From Dioscorea cayenensis subsp. rotundata (lineage: Eukaryota > Streptophyta > Magnoliopsida > Dioscoreales > Dioscoreaceae), in contig NC_052472.1 of NCBI RefSeq assembly GCF_009730915.1, positions 372,001 to 436,000 on the forward strand: a stretch of 64,000 bases of DNA, given 5' to 3'. A program made the position numbers and the translations under genes. Shown here piece by piece: positions 12,201 to 22,592 of the stretch (positions within the stretch are counted from its first letter, which is position 1; every line of letters starts with the position of its first letter). The notes below the pieces were generated by a model that ran no database searches, was not told where the DNA came from, and saw only the letters and a program-made list of their open reading frames with translations.

Positions 12201-14814
12201 ATTTATGCTGTGAAGCTGCAGCAACAGAGGTTAGGATGTGGACAGTAACTTTTTACTTGATAGTAATGTAGTAGAGCCTCAGGATTGAACTGCTAATTTT
12301 GTAAGGCATCTGTCTACTATGGATTTTTTACAAAATAATTCATACGCGGAGTAAACCATCATATCATGACTAGAACTTATGCTGGAAAGTTTAATTATGT
12401 GAAATGAACGAGGTGATCATTATTTTCTTCCTTCAAATTAGCTTACATGTTATTTCTTTGGGGTTGTTTGGTTGGTGAGTTACCCATGCTCTCCAACACA
12501 ACACCCCCAAAGGTTTAAAAGATTGGCTTATGTAAACAAACATTTTCCGATCAATTTTTTTATAGTATTAATATTAATAATTACCTATTTAAAAAGTAAA
12601 ATTTTAATATTACAATATTCAATTTTGATTAGTATTAACATGGTTAAAGTGTAGTAAGCTCGTATAAAAGTTTTCCTTCTAAACCAATTTTCAGAAAAAT
12701 TCCCTTAAATACAGACCCTTAGTCACCAACCAAACACCACCTTAGCATATTTCATATTTTACTTTGTGATGTAATGCATGGAATGATGACTTGAAGCGGA
12801 TGTACTGTTTATATGTATAATTCAATTGATATTTTTTACTGCAGACTTGCTGCAGAGCTGCTAGTGTTCTTTCCTATATACTGAAGGACAATGCACAATG
12901 CAGAGAACGGGTATGTTTATGCTATCTGTTTACATTTTACATTCGAATAGAACCTTTATTGGTGCCTGAACAACAAAGAGTCGAGATTTTTGCATCATCA
13001 AATACCCTTTATATTCTAGCTTTCAAATGAAAGAAGGAACTTTTGAAGTTCATGTTGTTATTCAATGATTCTCTACTTGAAGTCATGCAGAGTTATGTGC
13101 CCTTTTGGTATTTATCTGCTGTGGGCCTGTGGCTTGTACTGCTCTTTATGTGAAACTGATTTTTCCAGGTTTTGAAAATCGAGCTTGATGTGCCAGTCCC
13201 ATCTTTGGGTTCACCAGAGCCACTCTTGCATCGCGTTGTAAAATTTTTTGCACTTGCAGTCTCAACTAGAAGTAAAGATAATGGCCAGAGTAGAATAAAT
13301 ACAGAAAGTGAATCATATATCCAACCCATTATTCTCCGATTACTGATTACCTGGCTGGCAGAATGCCCGAATGCTGTAAAATGCCTTTTAGATTCTCCAC
13401 CACATCTAACTTATCTACTTGAACTTGTTTCAAGTCCATCTGCTAGCATATTTGTGCGAGGACTAGCATCTGTTATTCTGGGGGAATGTATTCTCTATAA
13501 CAAGTCTGAAGAGAGTGGAAAAGATGCCTTTAGTGTGGTTGATGCCATTAGTCAGAAAATTGGTCTCACTGCATACTTCTTGAATTTTGATGCATTACAA
13601 AAGAGCTTTATGTCCATCTCTCCCTCTTCAGTTCAACATCTTAAGCCGTTGTCAAGATCTAGTGCGGCTAGCATGGTTGACATGGAAGAGATTGAAAAGG
13701 ATGAAATGAATCAGAGACATGAGCATGATCCCGTCCTTGCAGCCATTTTTGATTTCAGTTTTGTTACTTCTCTGAAAAGGCTGGAAGTGGATATTAGAAA
13801 TATTGTTGTGGATGTCTACAGCCATACAAGGAGCAAGATTACGGTTGTGCCTGCCGAATTGGAGCAGAAGGACGGGGAGTCTGAGAAAGATTACATAAAA
13901 CGGTTGAAGACATTTATAGAGAAGCAATGCATTGACATGCAGGTGAGTGCTGCCGCATATTTCTTCTATCTCATTATTGACATTCTTGTATTTTTCATGA
14001 AAACTGCACTAGGTGGTCAATATCTTTTCATTTCAGTATCAACCTGAGTCTGTAGAATGTGATAAACCATCAAAAGCTAATTGCTAGCATAGTATATTTT
14101 TTTTAGATTGAATAATTCAGTCTTTGGTTCTAGGAAGTCATTGCACTGTATTAGCTTACACACAGATTTACTGATCTGAATTGCAAATTGTTATTCATCT
14201 GATTATTTTATCATGTCTACAATGATCTCATTCTTTGTCTGTATGATTGTACAAAGGATCTGCTAGGTCGAAATGCAACTTTGGCTGAGGAAATGGCAAG
14301 GACTGGACGAGCCGGTGCATCTGACCCTGCTGATAAACCAAGTAGTGGCAGGGAAAGAGTTCAGTCTGAAGCATTGCGCCAAGAACTCAAACAAGCAGTG
14401 CAATCCATCGAGGAGCTCAAATCTGAAAAAGCCAAGCTAGAGGCCGAAGCTTCCCATTATCGGAATGTAGCCGGAAAGATGGAATCCGATCTGAAAAGCC
14501 TATCAGATGCATACAACAGCCTCGAACAAGACAATTACCGATTGGAATCGGAGGTCAAGGCTCTTCGAAAGGGCGGAGACGCCACATATCCTGATGTAGA
14601 AGTCATCAAGGCAGAAGCAAGAGAAGAAGCTCAGAAGGAAAGCGAAACCGAGCTCAATGATCTGCTGGTTTGTTTGGGCCAGGAGCAAAGCAAAGTAGAG
14701 AAGCTGAGCTCCCGGTTAACGGAGCTCGGTGAGGATGTGGACTCACTCCTTGAAGGTATAGGAGACGAAACCGGGCTGCCAGATGACGACGATGATGATG
14801 AAGACGATAAATGA
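6247..14814 (+). CDS. MAG4: Golgin candidate 6 / MAG4, p115-USO1 vesicle tether
   Basis: Peripheral Golgi/ER-exit-site tether that captures COPII vesicles; the Arabidopsis homologue (At3g27530) is needed for ER export of storage proteins. Coding exons from the second onwards: 6976-7026, 7958-8085, 8170-8369, 8469-8542, 8670-8739, 9061-9114, 9201-9296, 9878-9928, 10004-10093, 10249-10362, 10444-10515, 11201-11386, 11792-11895, 12077-12125, 12845-12910, 13169-13942, 14257-14814. The joined frame is continuous. The armadillo-like head (YVERFLDRISNG, GITRLMDMLMDREV, LGVESQW, EEPHVEPALNAILRI) is followed by a coiled coil (from about QSEALRQELKQAVQ) and an acidic tail ending DDDDDDEDDK. Two starts are possible: ATG 6247 in an upstream exon (6247-6353), which joins in frame and gives about 947 aa, or ATG 6998, giving 904 aa. 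Related proteins are about 910 aa. The usual N-terminus (GVVGxVFGNE) is not read in frame in either model. Confidence 0.9.
12460..12741. mobile_element. Harbinger-like MITE in MAG4 intron 14-15, 282 bp
   Basis: Left end GGGGTTGTTTGGTTGGTGA and right end (minus strand) GGTGGTGTTTGGTTGGTGA are inverted copies. It is flanked on the right by TTA and on the left by TTT, so the target duplication is slightly eroded. It lies inside an intron and does not touch a splice site. Confidence 0.7.
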
Positions 14815-15899
14815 GATTTACGATCGAATTGTCATCTCTCTTCCATGAATGAATGTTTTACTTAACAGCAGTTCTTGCATACATTTTAATGGTGGATTGG
14901 TGTAAAATTGCCTGGAGATGTTGATTGTACATAGTGAACACTGAACAAACAAAAGAACTTCTCTCAGCACAGCATCTTCTTTTTTTAATATTTAAGTTAT
15001 TTGTTATTTATTGTCTGAATAATTTGAGAACTTTTTCTTGATGTCTAACAACTTTATCATTTAGCTATATCTTCTGCCCATCCTGCCTATTAATTCTTGA
15101 ATTGTATCCAAAAATTGCATCTATTAGATCTCCATTGCTGCATTGCCTCAACTAGAAAGTAAACTCATGGCTAAAGTACATGATCAAACCTTTTTTATAT
15201 AAAAATGACAAGGATTGATAATTGATCATTCAGTTTACACAATTTTATCTGATAATATAATGTTTTGATGGTAAATCTGCATCCATAATTAAAAATTTAT
15301 TATCATTATTGTGTCTAATAAAATTTAAATTTAAATTTTTTTAAATATTTTATACTTATTTATTAAATGAGATGTTTGATTAATTATCATTACTGTGTGT
15401 AATAAAATTTGAACTTGATATTTTTTTAATATTTTACACTCATTTTTTTTTTTAAATAAGACTAACCCATCTCCGGTGCGAGTCCTTTGGTTATAATTAA
15501 TAAGATTAAATAAAGGTTTTTTTTAAAAAATAAAATAATGGGAAAAATTACATCTCACCCTCAGTAATTTTCAAAACTTCCCAAAAACCCTCCAACTTTT
15601 TACACACCAGATGACCCTCCGTTATATTTTACATTCATTTTTAACCCCGATGTAAGTTGAAGTGGGTCCACGATATGAAATTCTTTTTGCCCTTTGCAGG
15701 TGGGAAAAATGGTGCCCTAATCATAACTTTCTTTGTCATGGTTTTTTCAATTTTTTTTCTCTCCCTTGCTTTTTCTCAAACAAAGTTTAGAAGGCTCATA
15801 TCTTGTTTACTTCTTGTTCTTGTTCTTGTTCTTGTTCTTGTTCTTCTTCTTCTTTCTTTTCTTCTTACTCATTTGGTGTATTCAATTTTAGCTCTTCCG
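14815..15899. other. MAG4 3' flank and intergenic DNA
   Basis: Contains the probable MAG4 3' UTR, then AT-rich DNA with two degenerate direct copies of an AATTATCATTA-TGTGT-TAATAAAATTT unit near 15296-15362 and 15393-15452, and a CCAAAAACCCTCC-rich stretch at 15580-15660. No gene seen. Confidence 0.45.
15811..15842. repeat. (TTCTTG)n microsatellite
   Basis: About five tandem TTCTTG/CTTGTT units followed by a TTC-rich tract to about 15865. Confidence 0.85.
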
Positions 15900-16329
15900 A
15901 TTAAATTATGGAGAGTTTTTGTGCTATTCTAGAATCTGACGGGGAGGGACGAGTGCTAATGTTCACTGCGTGACTTCTTGGGAATCGAGTGTTAGGCGAA
16001 ATATGTGAGCGATGGGGTCTCGATATTTCCCGTGTCGAGGGTGAAGTTTATCACACCCGATGGACATAAAAGCAGTATGTCTCATATAAAAGCGAGGTTG
16101 ACTTCCAAGACGCATGTGTCACGTGCACTCCATCTTCAAATGTTACGTTGTTGATCTTGTTGTTGGGGCAGGATGATGTGGCATCGTATCCTACCGAAAA
16201 GCGAGTTCTTCTCGTTGTAAGTTTCTTCTCGCTTTATGTTTATATAGTTGTAGAAGTTAATTATTGTTTATTATCCACGTCACTCATTTTACATTTATCA
16301 AGTTTCCATTTAAACACTATTGTCTCCGA

Positions 16330-16437
16330 TTAACTTATTAACTTATTATTTAACTTTTTGTTTTAACGTTTAAGATTTATGTTTATCGTTTAAATATTTT
16401 GTGTCTCTGTTTAAATATTGATCTTGTTCGTTTAAAC
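16330..16437 (-). repeat. Phased motif array, left block (core reads TTTAA/GTTTAA)
   Basis: TTAA cores start at 16330, 16350, 16370, 16390, 16411 and 16432, i.e. spacings 20, 20, 20, 21, 21. Four read CGTTTAA or TGTTTAA on the plus strand, the reverse complement of the TTAAACG form found further right. Confidence 0.7.
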
Positions 16438-16829
16438 TAAAGTGTTGGCAGGAATTCAAAAATCTGGCGGTAACTCATTCCACATCATGGCGAGCTCGAG
16501 GGTGTGGCGTGCCTTCCTTCCTCATCCGATCAAGTCGAAGTGTTGTCGTTGGATATTGACAATGTTTTGAAGGCGTTGAACATTTCGGAGACGCACCTAG
16601 AAATTTTTTGCAATCGAAAAGGAATTTTTATTCTCTACATTTTAAGCTATTATTTTTATCGTTTAAAAATAAATTTGTATCCGCTTAAAATGTACAACGG
16701 GATGGTGCTAGCGGTTCCCCAGCGTAATTAATACACGCTCGGCTCCCCTGACGTTTCACTCCCACGTCGCATAAAAAAATCAGAACATTACATTACATTC
16801 TATAAGAGATTATTAAGTAATAAGGATAT

Positions 16830-16970
16830 TTTAAAAGCGGAAAATATTAAGTATATTTTTGTTGTAATTACATTGATATTATTAAATAATAAGGATATTT
16901 TTAAACGAGAAAATATTAAATTTAAACGAGAGAAACCTAAACTTAAATAGAGAAAACGAAAGTTAAAGGG
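16830..16970 (+). repeat. Phased motif array with TTTAAACGAG cores
   Basis: TTAAAAGCGG at 16830, then cores at about 16901, 16922, 16943 and 16963 (TTAAACGAG, TTAAACGAG, TTAAATAG, TTAAAGGG), spaced 20-21 bp. The segment between 16848 and 16883 is less regular. Confidence 0.55.
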
Positions 16971-17297
16971 CAAAAGTTATCATTATACAGTTAAAATGAA
17001 TGTTGATATTAGCCGATAATGAAAATGAAAAATGAAACAGAACCCTACCCGATAATGTACCCCTGCGGACTACAATATCATCCAACAAGAACGAGAACCT
17101 CAAAAGCGAAACAGAATGAATTTAATTGAATTTAGATACATGTACATTTACATTGACAAAAATTTGTCATGTTCTTGGAAAAAATGAATTGAATTTAAAA
17201 CCTGGTTTACATTTGAAACTATTACACCTATCTGATGACTATGACCCAGCTTTTGCGTACACTCCCCTTTGGTTCGTTTTACACAGTAAAACGGAGT

Positions 17298-17384
17298 TTA
17301 AACAATTACATTGATATTTACACAATGAACTATATACTTAAACATCGAAAGTGTATGTTAAACAATGAATCGGATTATTAAAGA
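17298..17384 (+). repeat. Phased motif array with TTAAAC cores, 20-bp period
   Basis: TTAAAC, TTACAC, TTAAAC, TTAAAC and TTAAAG begin at 17298, 17318, 17338, 17358 and 17378, exactly 20 bp apart. The intervening bases differ. Confidence 0.7.
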
Positions 17385-18196
17385 AAGAATCGTGTATACA
17401 AATATAGAAAAGAATGACTAAGAACCGCTTGCGAAGACTCTCCCGGGTCGTGATGCTGCATCGCCTCCCTCCCTAAGTATGCGGAAACATACCTTGATCC
17501 TGCAGATAAGGGACGTCGATCTGCGGTACCCGTAGCTTCTCACCGCTGAGTAAATCGCTCGATAAAACCGCATGACATAGACGCTGCGATCGACACTTCC
17601 TTTCCGTCGTGGTGCTTGATTAGCCGTGAACAAGCGGGTACTGCGATCGCCGACTCGCCCAACTCCATGTCGTCTACGAGGTCGAATAGGTTCCTGTCGA
17701 GATATACAAGTTCATATTAGAATGCCGATTATTTACCGAACACTATTACACAAACACAAATTATTAAAAGCACTTACCATTTCTAGCGCGTTTTTATCGT
17801 ATTCTTCGACTTTGGCGTGAAGAATAATGCCCAGTATTCTTGTTTTTCATTGTCAAGGACGGCGACATGGAAGTGGCCACTCATAATTATCGGGAGGATG
17901 AGCGATGTCCACTTCACTGCAAGTTGCGGCAGCATCTCGATCATAGCCATCGTGGATTCGTGTGCGTCGTCAGCCCGCTTTGACATGAACAAGGCCGGTG
18001 GTCGTGTGATGGAGGCGCCTCTTATAGCGATATGGCACTACGCTCATCGTCTTTTGCAAGATACATACGAATGCGTCCATCACATCGATCGCGTGACCAT
18101 CTCCTTCCCCTCGAGCGGGTCGAATAGATTGGCGCGTGTGGTGTCGACAGTCATTCTTCCACACGACGGTCTGTGGTTGAACGGAACAAAGACATG

Positions 18197-18375
18197 TAAA
18201 CAATGTTGTAAGTATAAAATTAAAGCGTTAAAGTATAAACTTTAAATTCTATATTGAATGTTTAAAGCGGTAACGGTAATATTTAAAAGGGTATCACTTA
18301 TAAGTTAAATGTTATCCGTAAATTTTTAAAGCGTTAACGCTCCTACTTAAATGGTAACTAAAAGCAGTTTAAACA
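18197..18375 (+). repeat. Phased motif array, nine cores, ~21.4-bp period
   Basis: TTAAA-type cores at 18198, 18220, 18241, 18262, 18283, 18305, 18326, 18347 and 18369 (spacings 22, 21, 21, 21, 22, 21, 21, 22). Three are TTAAAGCG and the last is TTTAAAC. It lies between two coding blocks of the Ulp1-like gene, so it may be an intron. Confidence 0.8.
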
Positions 18376-19518
18376 ATATCATAAAAAACTTCAAACTTAC
18401 TTGTCCATAGGGGCGGTTGAGGAAGATCCTTATCAACTCACCTTGTACTTATTGAGTAGCGATTGGCGACGTATTTTTTTCTTGAATGAAGACTTTCCAG
18501 AGTTCTTCTACTTTTATTGGCTTCCTTTAATGGGGGCAGCGACAGCGGCATCAGCGGGAGACACTTCCTTACATGCTTCTTGTTCTTGTGGGATTGTATG
18601 CGCCTTTTCGATGCGGCAGCGGTCACCGTTGGTTCCACCGTGAATTCCGCCGTTGAGGATAGACTCAGCGACCTTCTCAACCGTGAGTTCCACGGCGGCG
18701 GCATCAATGGGAGGCACAGCGTTGTTCAGTTGTTCTTCTTCATGGATTGTGTCCATCTTTGATGCCGCATCGTCGGTACGGTTCCACCAGTATGCATGAT
18801 GTCGTCAACAATGGAGTTGACGATCTTTTCCACCGTGGCAAACTCAGCGCCATCTTCGATCTCCTCCAGCGTGATGGGCATGTCATCAACGTTAACAACA
18901 TCGACCGCCGATGGTGCTGCTGCTGCGATAGTCTTTCGCTATTATTTCATCGTCACGCAAGCGGGTGGAGACGGAGGCAGTTATTGTTTTCCTCTTTTTG
19001 CAAGCTTCTTGAATGAGGCCGTCTTTGAAGGACCACCCCGATGATGTCCTCGTCGTCGAACTCCGACGGCGATGTCCGTCCCCGGGTGCTTCATTTGTTT
19101 GAAGGGAAGGCGCGATCGATTGTGATCGTGACGGCCTTCCATGCCTCCCCAGGCGACAAGTCGAGGGAACTCGGTCGTCAAAATCATCGCAAGCTCGCGT
19201 GAGAGTTGCGATGACATCCTCGCTTGAGTGCCGTGAGGCGCCACGTTCGGGGGCGACACGGTGGGGAAAGCGCGGTCGGGCGGGGTGGGGGAGGGCTTCT
19301 CGGCCTCGGCGAATGCGTTTTGGCACGGCGGGAGAGCAGGCGTCCGTAGCTAAGGAAGAGGTCGCCTCTCATCTTGCCTTTGAGCAAGCGGTTTCGAGCA
19401 GATAGCATCAGATCGAGCGGTTGGCTTGAACAAATACTTCTTCATCGGCATTCACGGGAACCCAGCTTTCGGGAAACTAGCATGTGTAAAAGCAAACAAT
19501 CTTAGCGAAATTATTTAG

Positions 19519-19740
19519 TTTAAACAATTAAAAACTATATTTACACATGTAACTTCAGTATATTTAAAGCGTTATAACCTATTGTGTTAAAGCGATGAAA
19601 CAAACAAATTAAACATTAAACTAAAAGTTTAAAGCGGTAGTTGAACAAAGTTAAGCGGTAAGTTATAATGTTAAAGCGATAGATGAATAAAGTTAAGCGG
19701 TAAATGATATGGTTAAGCGTTAACGTCTGAGTTAAACAAA
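19519..19740 (+). repeat. Phased motif array, eleven cores, ~21-bp period
   Basis: Cores at 19520, 19541, 19564, 19587, 19609, 19629, 19651, 19671, 19693, 19713 and 19732: TTAAAC, TTACAC, then mainly TTAAAGCG or TTAAGCGG. Where the core is one base shorter (TTAAGCG) the unit is also shorter, so the spacer stays near 13-14 bp. It separates two coding blocks. Confidence 0.85.
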
Positions 19741-20590
19741 ATATTTTTGAATTATTACCTCTTTTCCTTGAGAGATGACAAACTCGTCTCTATCAGTCGC
19801 TTCACTTCCGGTAAGTATTTTCACTCAGCTATCGCAGCATCCTTGGGATCTTCTGAAGCGGACTTTCTTTCCGGTTCGGGTCGATCAGTAAAACCGGGAT
19901 GTTAAAGCGCTCACGTACAGACCCTGACATGTCGGTGTTGGTGTTCTTCCAGCGATCTAGATTGCACTCGGGTAGCGGCTGTGGTATGTCCTCCATAAGC
20001 CGCATGTGCGTCGCTTGCGCCCATGCGTAGCGCCCGTTCCAGGGTAGATCATCGACATAATCAGCGATCAGGTTAGGAGCCGGCGGGGAGGTATTTGGGA
20101 AGAGGATTGTACCGGAGGTACACCATCGATGGTTTGGCGAAAATTCTCCTCTTCCACTCATCCGGCGAGTTCTTTGAAGAGTGCTCTGATGGAGTCTCGT
20201 GTCTCTCATCGTCTTCGATAAATACCTCTCTTGAAAAGTGGCCGTGTTTTCTTCTTACGAAACACAGTGCCTCCCCATCGCTATGCGAGGCGAAGCGATT
20301 GCCACATCTTCGGGGCTGAAAGTCGACATGCTTTCCCGATCTGAATTTATTAGTGCGGTTATCGTATCTACTGACGAGAGAGTCGAAAGGGCCAGCTCTT
20401 GGTATACTGACTTCCACTTTCGATACGTCTTTGTGAGCGAGTGTCCTTCGGATGATCTCGATGTCGAGGGATCATGTGAACTTTCAATTCGACCCACGGT
20501 CTCACTTCTCAGGTGTCAAGTAGCATCGCCCGTTAACTAGATTGACCGCCCTGTAATCACAGAGCCTGCGGACAATAGACGTACACGTTG

Positions 20591-20744
20591 TTAAGCGGAA
20601 ATGTAATTTGTTAAGCGAGTAAACACTCGGGTTCTTAAACAGCGATATCATTTTTAAGCGTTGGCGTATACTATTAAGCGAGATACTAAAATAATTAAGC
20701 GGAGGCGAACTAACTTAAGCGGTAAAAGCTCGTTGTTTAAGCGG
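20591..20744 (+). repeat. Phased motif array, eight cores, ~20.9-bp period
   Basis: Exact TTAAGCG at 20591, 20611, 20654, 20674, 20695, 20715 and 20737, with TTAAACAGCG at 20635 filling the one double-length gap. It sits just upstream of the minus-strand protease gene, where a promoter would be. Confidence 0.85.
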
Positions 20745-20760
20745 AACCTCGTTTTTCTAC

Positions 20761-21406
20761 TATGCAACCGTATCAAGTGAAAGGGTAGCGTAGATTATAA
20801 ACATTACCAAAGCACAACAATCGGAAAACCATTTCGATCGTATACAGAGCGAAAATGTAAAACAAAACAAAAACCCTAAGCATGAGACATCTCCACTGCG
20901 GACTAACAAAAACGGTAGATTAATCGCACACAAGCTTGATGTCTTACACAAAGTAAACAAATCATGACCTAAAAGCAGAAAAATGTCTCTTAAGTAGTGG
21001 AATAGTTAACAAAAACCATAATGAATACCTTAGGCTGCAAAGTGTGAAAATGCTAGAATACTTGCGGGACTTCTTCTTGAGGCAGCGGTGGAAAGGGAAG
21101 AGTCTTGGGATGGGAGAGAAGAGGCTGGAGGCAGAGTTGAGGCTGAGTCGCGAGTTGAGAGAAGACAAGCAGCTGTAATGCCCTAGAAAAACCCACCCAC
21201 TCTCACACTTTGCAGAAATGGAGTGCGCTAGCGACTTCCCGTCGAGGGCATTTTTAGTCATAAAATTTTACATCTGCTTTCAGTTTAATCTTGAATTTAC
21301 GTCTTTGGGGTTTGAAATCAGTGGAGTTGAAAGGGAAGGGGTTTTTGGGTATTCAGTATAGGGGGTTTGTTTGGCGATTTAAAGTTGTAGAGTTTTTAGC
21401 GATTTC
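20761..21406. other. Flank of the island up to the assembly gap
   Basis: No recognised gene. A 13-bp inverted repeat CTGCAAAGTGTGA (about 21034) / TCACACTTTGCAG (about 21204) encloses a GA-rich stretch; its meaning is unknown. Confidence 0.4.
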
Positions 21407-22406
21407 NNNNNNNNNNNNNNNNNNNNNNNNNNNNNNNNNNNNNNNNNNNNNNNNNNNNNNNNNNNNNNNNNNNNNNNNNNNNNNNNNNNNNNNNNNNNNN
21501 NNNNNNNNNNNNNNNNNNNNNNNNNNNNNNNNNNNNNNNNNNNNNNNNNNNNNNNNNNNNNNNNNNNNNNNNNNNNNNNNNNNNNNNNNNNNNNNNNNNN
21601 NNNNNNNNNNNNNNNNNNNNNNNNNNNNNNNNNNNNNNNNNNNNNNNNNNNNNNNNNNNNNNNNNNNNNNNNNNNNNNNNNNNNNNNNNNNNNNNNNNNN
21701 NNNNNNNNNNNNNNNNNNNNNNNNNNNNNNNNNNNNNNNNNNNNNNNNNNNNNNNNNNNNNNNNNNNNNNNNNNNNNNNNNNNNNNNNNNNNNNNNNNNN
21801 NNNNNNNNNNNNNNNNNNNNNNNNNNNNNNNNNNNNNNNNNNNNNNNNNNNNNNNNNNNNNNNNNNNNNNNNNNNNNNNNNNNNNNNNNNNNNNNNNNNN
21901 NNNNNNNNNNNNNNNNNNNNNNNNNNNNNNNNNNNNNNNNNNNNNNNNNNNNNNNNNNNNNNNNNNNNNNNNNNNNNNNNNNNNNNNNNNNNNNNNNNNN
22001 NNNNNNNNNNNNNNNNNNNNNNNNNNNNNNNNNNNNNNNNNNNNNNNNNNNNNNNNNNNNNNNNNNNNNNNNNNNNNNNNNNNNNNNNNNNNNNNNNNNN
22101 NNNNNNNNNNNNNNNNNNNNNNNNNNNNNNNNNNNNNNNNNNNNNNNNNNNNNNNNNNNNNNNNNNNNNNNNNNNNNNNNNNNNNNNNNNNNNNNNNNNN
22201 NNNNNNNNNNNNNNNNNNNNNNNNNNNNNNNNNNNNNNNNNNNNNNNNNNNNNNNNNNNNNNNNNNNNNNNNNNNNNNNNNNNNNNNNNNNNNNNNNNNN
22301 NNNNNNNNNNNNNNNNNNNNNNNNNNNNNNNNNNNNNNNNNNNNNNNNNNNNNNNNNNNNNNNNNNNNNNNNNNNNNNNNNNNNNNNNNNNNNNNNNNNN
22401 NNNNNN
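21407..22406. other. Assembly gap, exactly 1,000 N
   Basis: Unsequenced. A round 1,000 usually means a gap of unknown true size. The right end of the transposon-like island may be hidden here. Confidence 0.99.
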
Positions 22407-22592
22407 AAATAAATTACAATTAGATTTAAGTTTAAATCTATTTAATGCACACCTCCCAAAGACAGAACAGTATGCTTTTAATGCTAATTCAAATATGCTT
22501 GCGTTTGCTACACATCTCCTCGGGATTTGATTTGACACGAATCTAAATGCACACATGTAGTGTGATGACTCAAGAACCCTTCACTCTCTTTG

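Larger units (their letters stand above)
17460..20417 (-). pseudogene. Ulp1-like (peptidase C48) gene of transposon origin, degraded
   Basis: SUMO-protease-fold gene as found inside plant DNA transposons. Reading on the minus strand: an N-terminal block near 20.04-20.07 kb (YVDDLPWNGRYAWAQ; compare the PWG-type motif upstream of such proteases), a middle low-homology block 18.4-19.4 kb, then the protease: AIDVMDAFVCILQK (about 18050-18090), PIIMSGHFHVAVLDN (about 17850-17890, with the catalytic-type His), YDKNALEM followed by a GTAAGT donor near 17780, NLFDLVDDMELGESAIA (17650-17700), and the Cys region SMSCGFIERFT (17545-17580). GEKLRVPQIDVPYLQ follows in another frame. Compared with intact relatives the Cys region lacks about five residues and at least two frame changes lie within the protease, so it is not expected to be active. 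The exact exon layout is uncertain. Confidence 0.55.
15900..20760. mobile_element. Degenerate DNA-transposon-like island with Ulp1-like gene and phased motif arrays
   Basis: Base composition changes sharply here: GC-rich coding-like blocks (15.9-16.2, 17.4-18.2, 18.4-19.45, 19.8-20.55 kb) alternate with AT-rich spacers. On the minus strand the coding blocks contain fragments of a Ulp1-like cysteine protease, a gene class carried by Kaonashi/KI-type MULEs and some CACTA elements in plants. On the plus strand at 15.9-16.6 kb there are short coding-like pieces (for example KFITPDGHKSSMSHIKAR) that I do not recognise. The spacers carry the 20-22-bp phased arrays listed separately. Clear terminal inverted repeats and target duplications were not found; the right end may run into the N gap. 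It is broken by several frame changes. Confidence 0.55.

Noticed and set aside
18401-20540. Several overlapping plus-strand ORFs of 70-140 codons in the GC-rich island
   Set aside because: No family resemblance; they are shadows of the minus-strand protease-like coding blocks in GC-rich DNA.
18197-20744. CRISPR-like regular spacing of short repeats
   Set aside because: Cores are only 7-9 bp with 13-14-bp spacers in a plant nuclear context; no long identical repeats.
21031-21217. 13-bp inverted repeat around a GA-rich stretch as a small transposon
   Set aside because: No target duplication and no known terminal motif; could be chance or part of a regulatory hairpin.
15540-21406. Long terminal inverted repeats of the island based on CCCAAAAACCC phrases
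   Set aside because: The match is weak, positions are not confirmed, and one side is interrupted by the gap.
22425-22445. AGATTTAAGTTTAAATCTAT palindrome right after the gap as another phased array
   Set aside because: A single palindrome with no 20-22-bp repetition.
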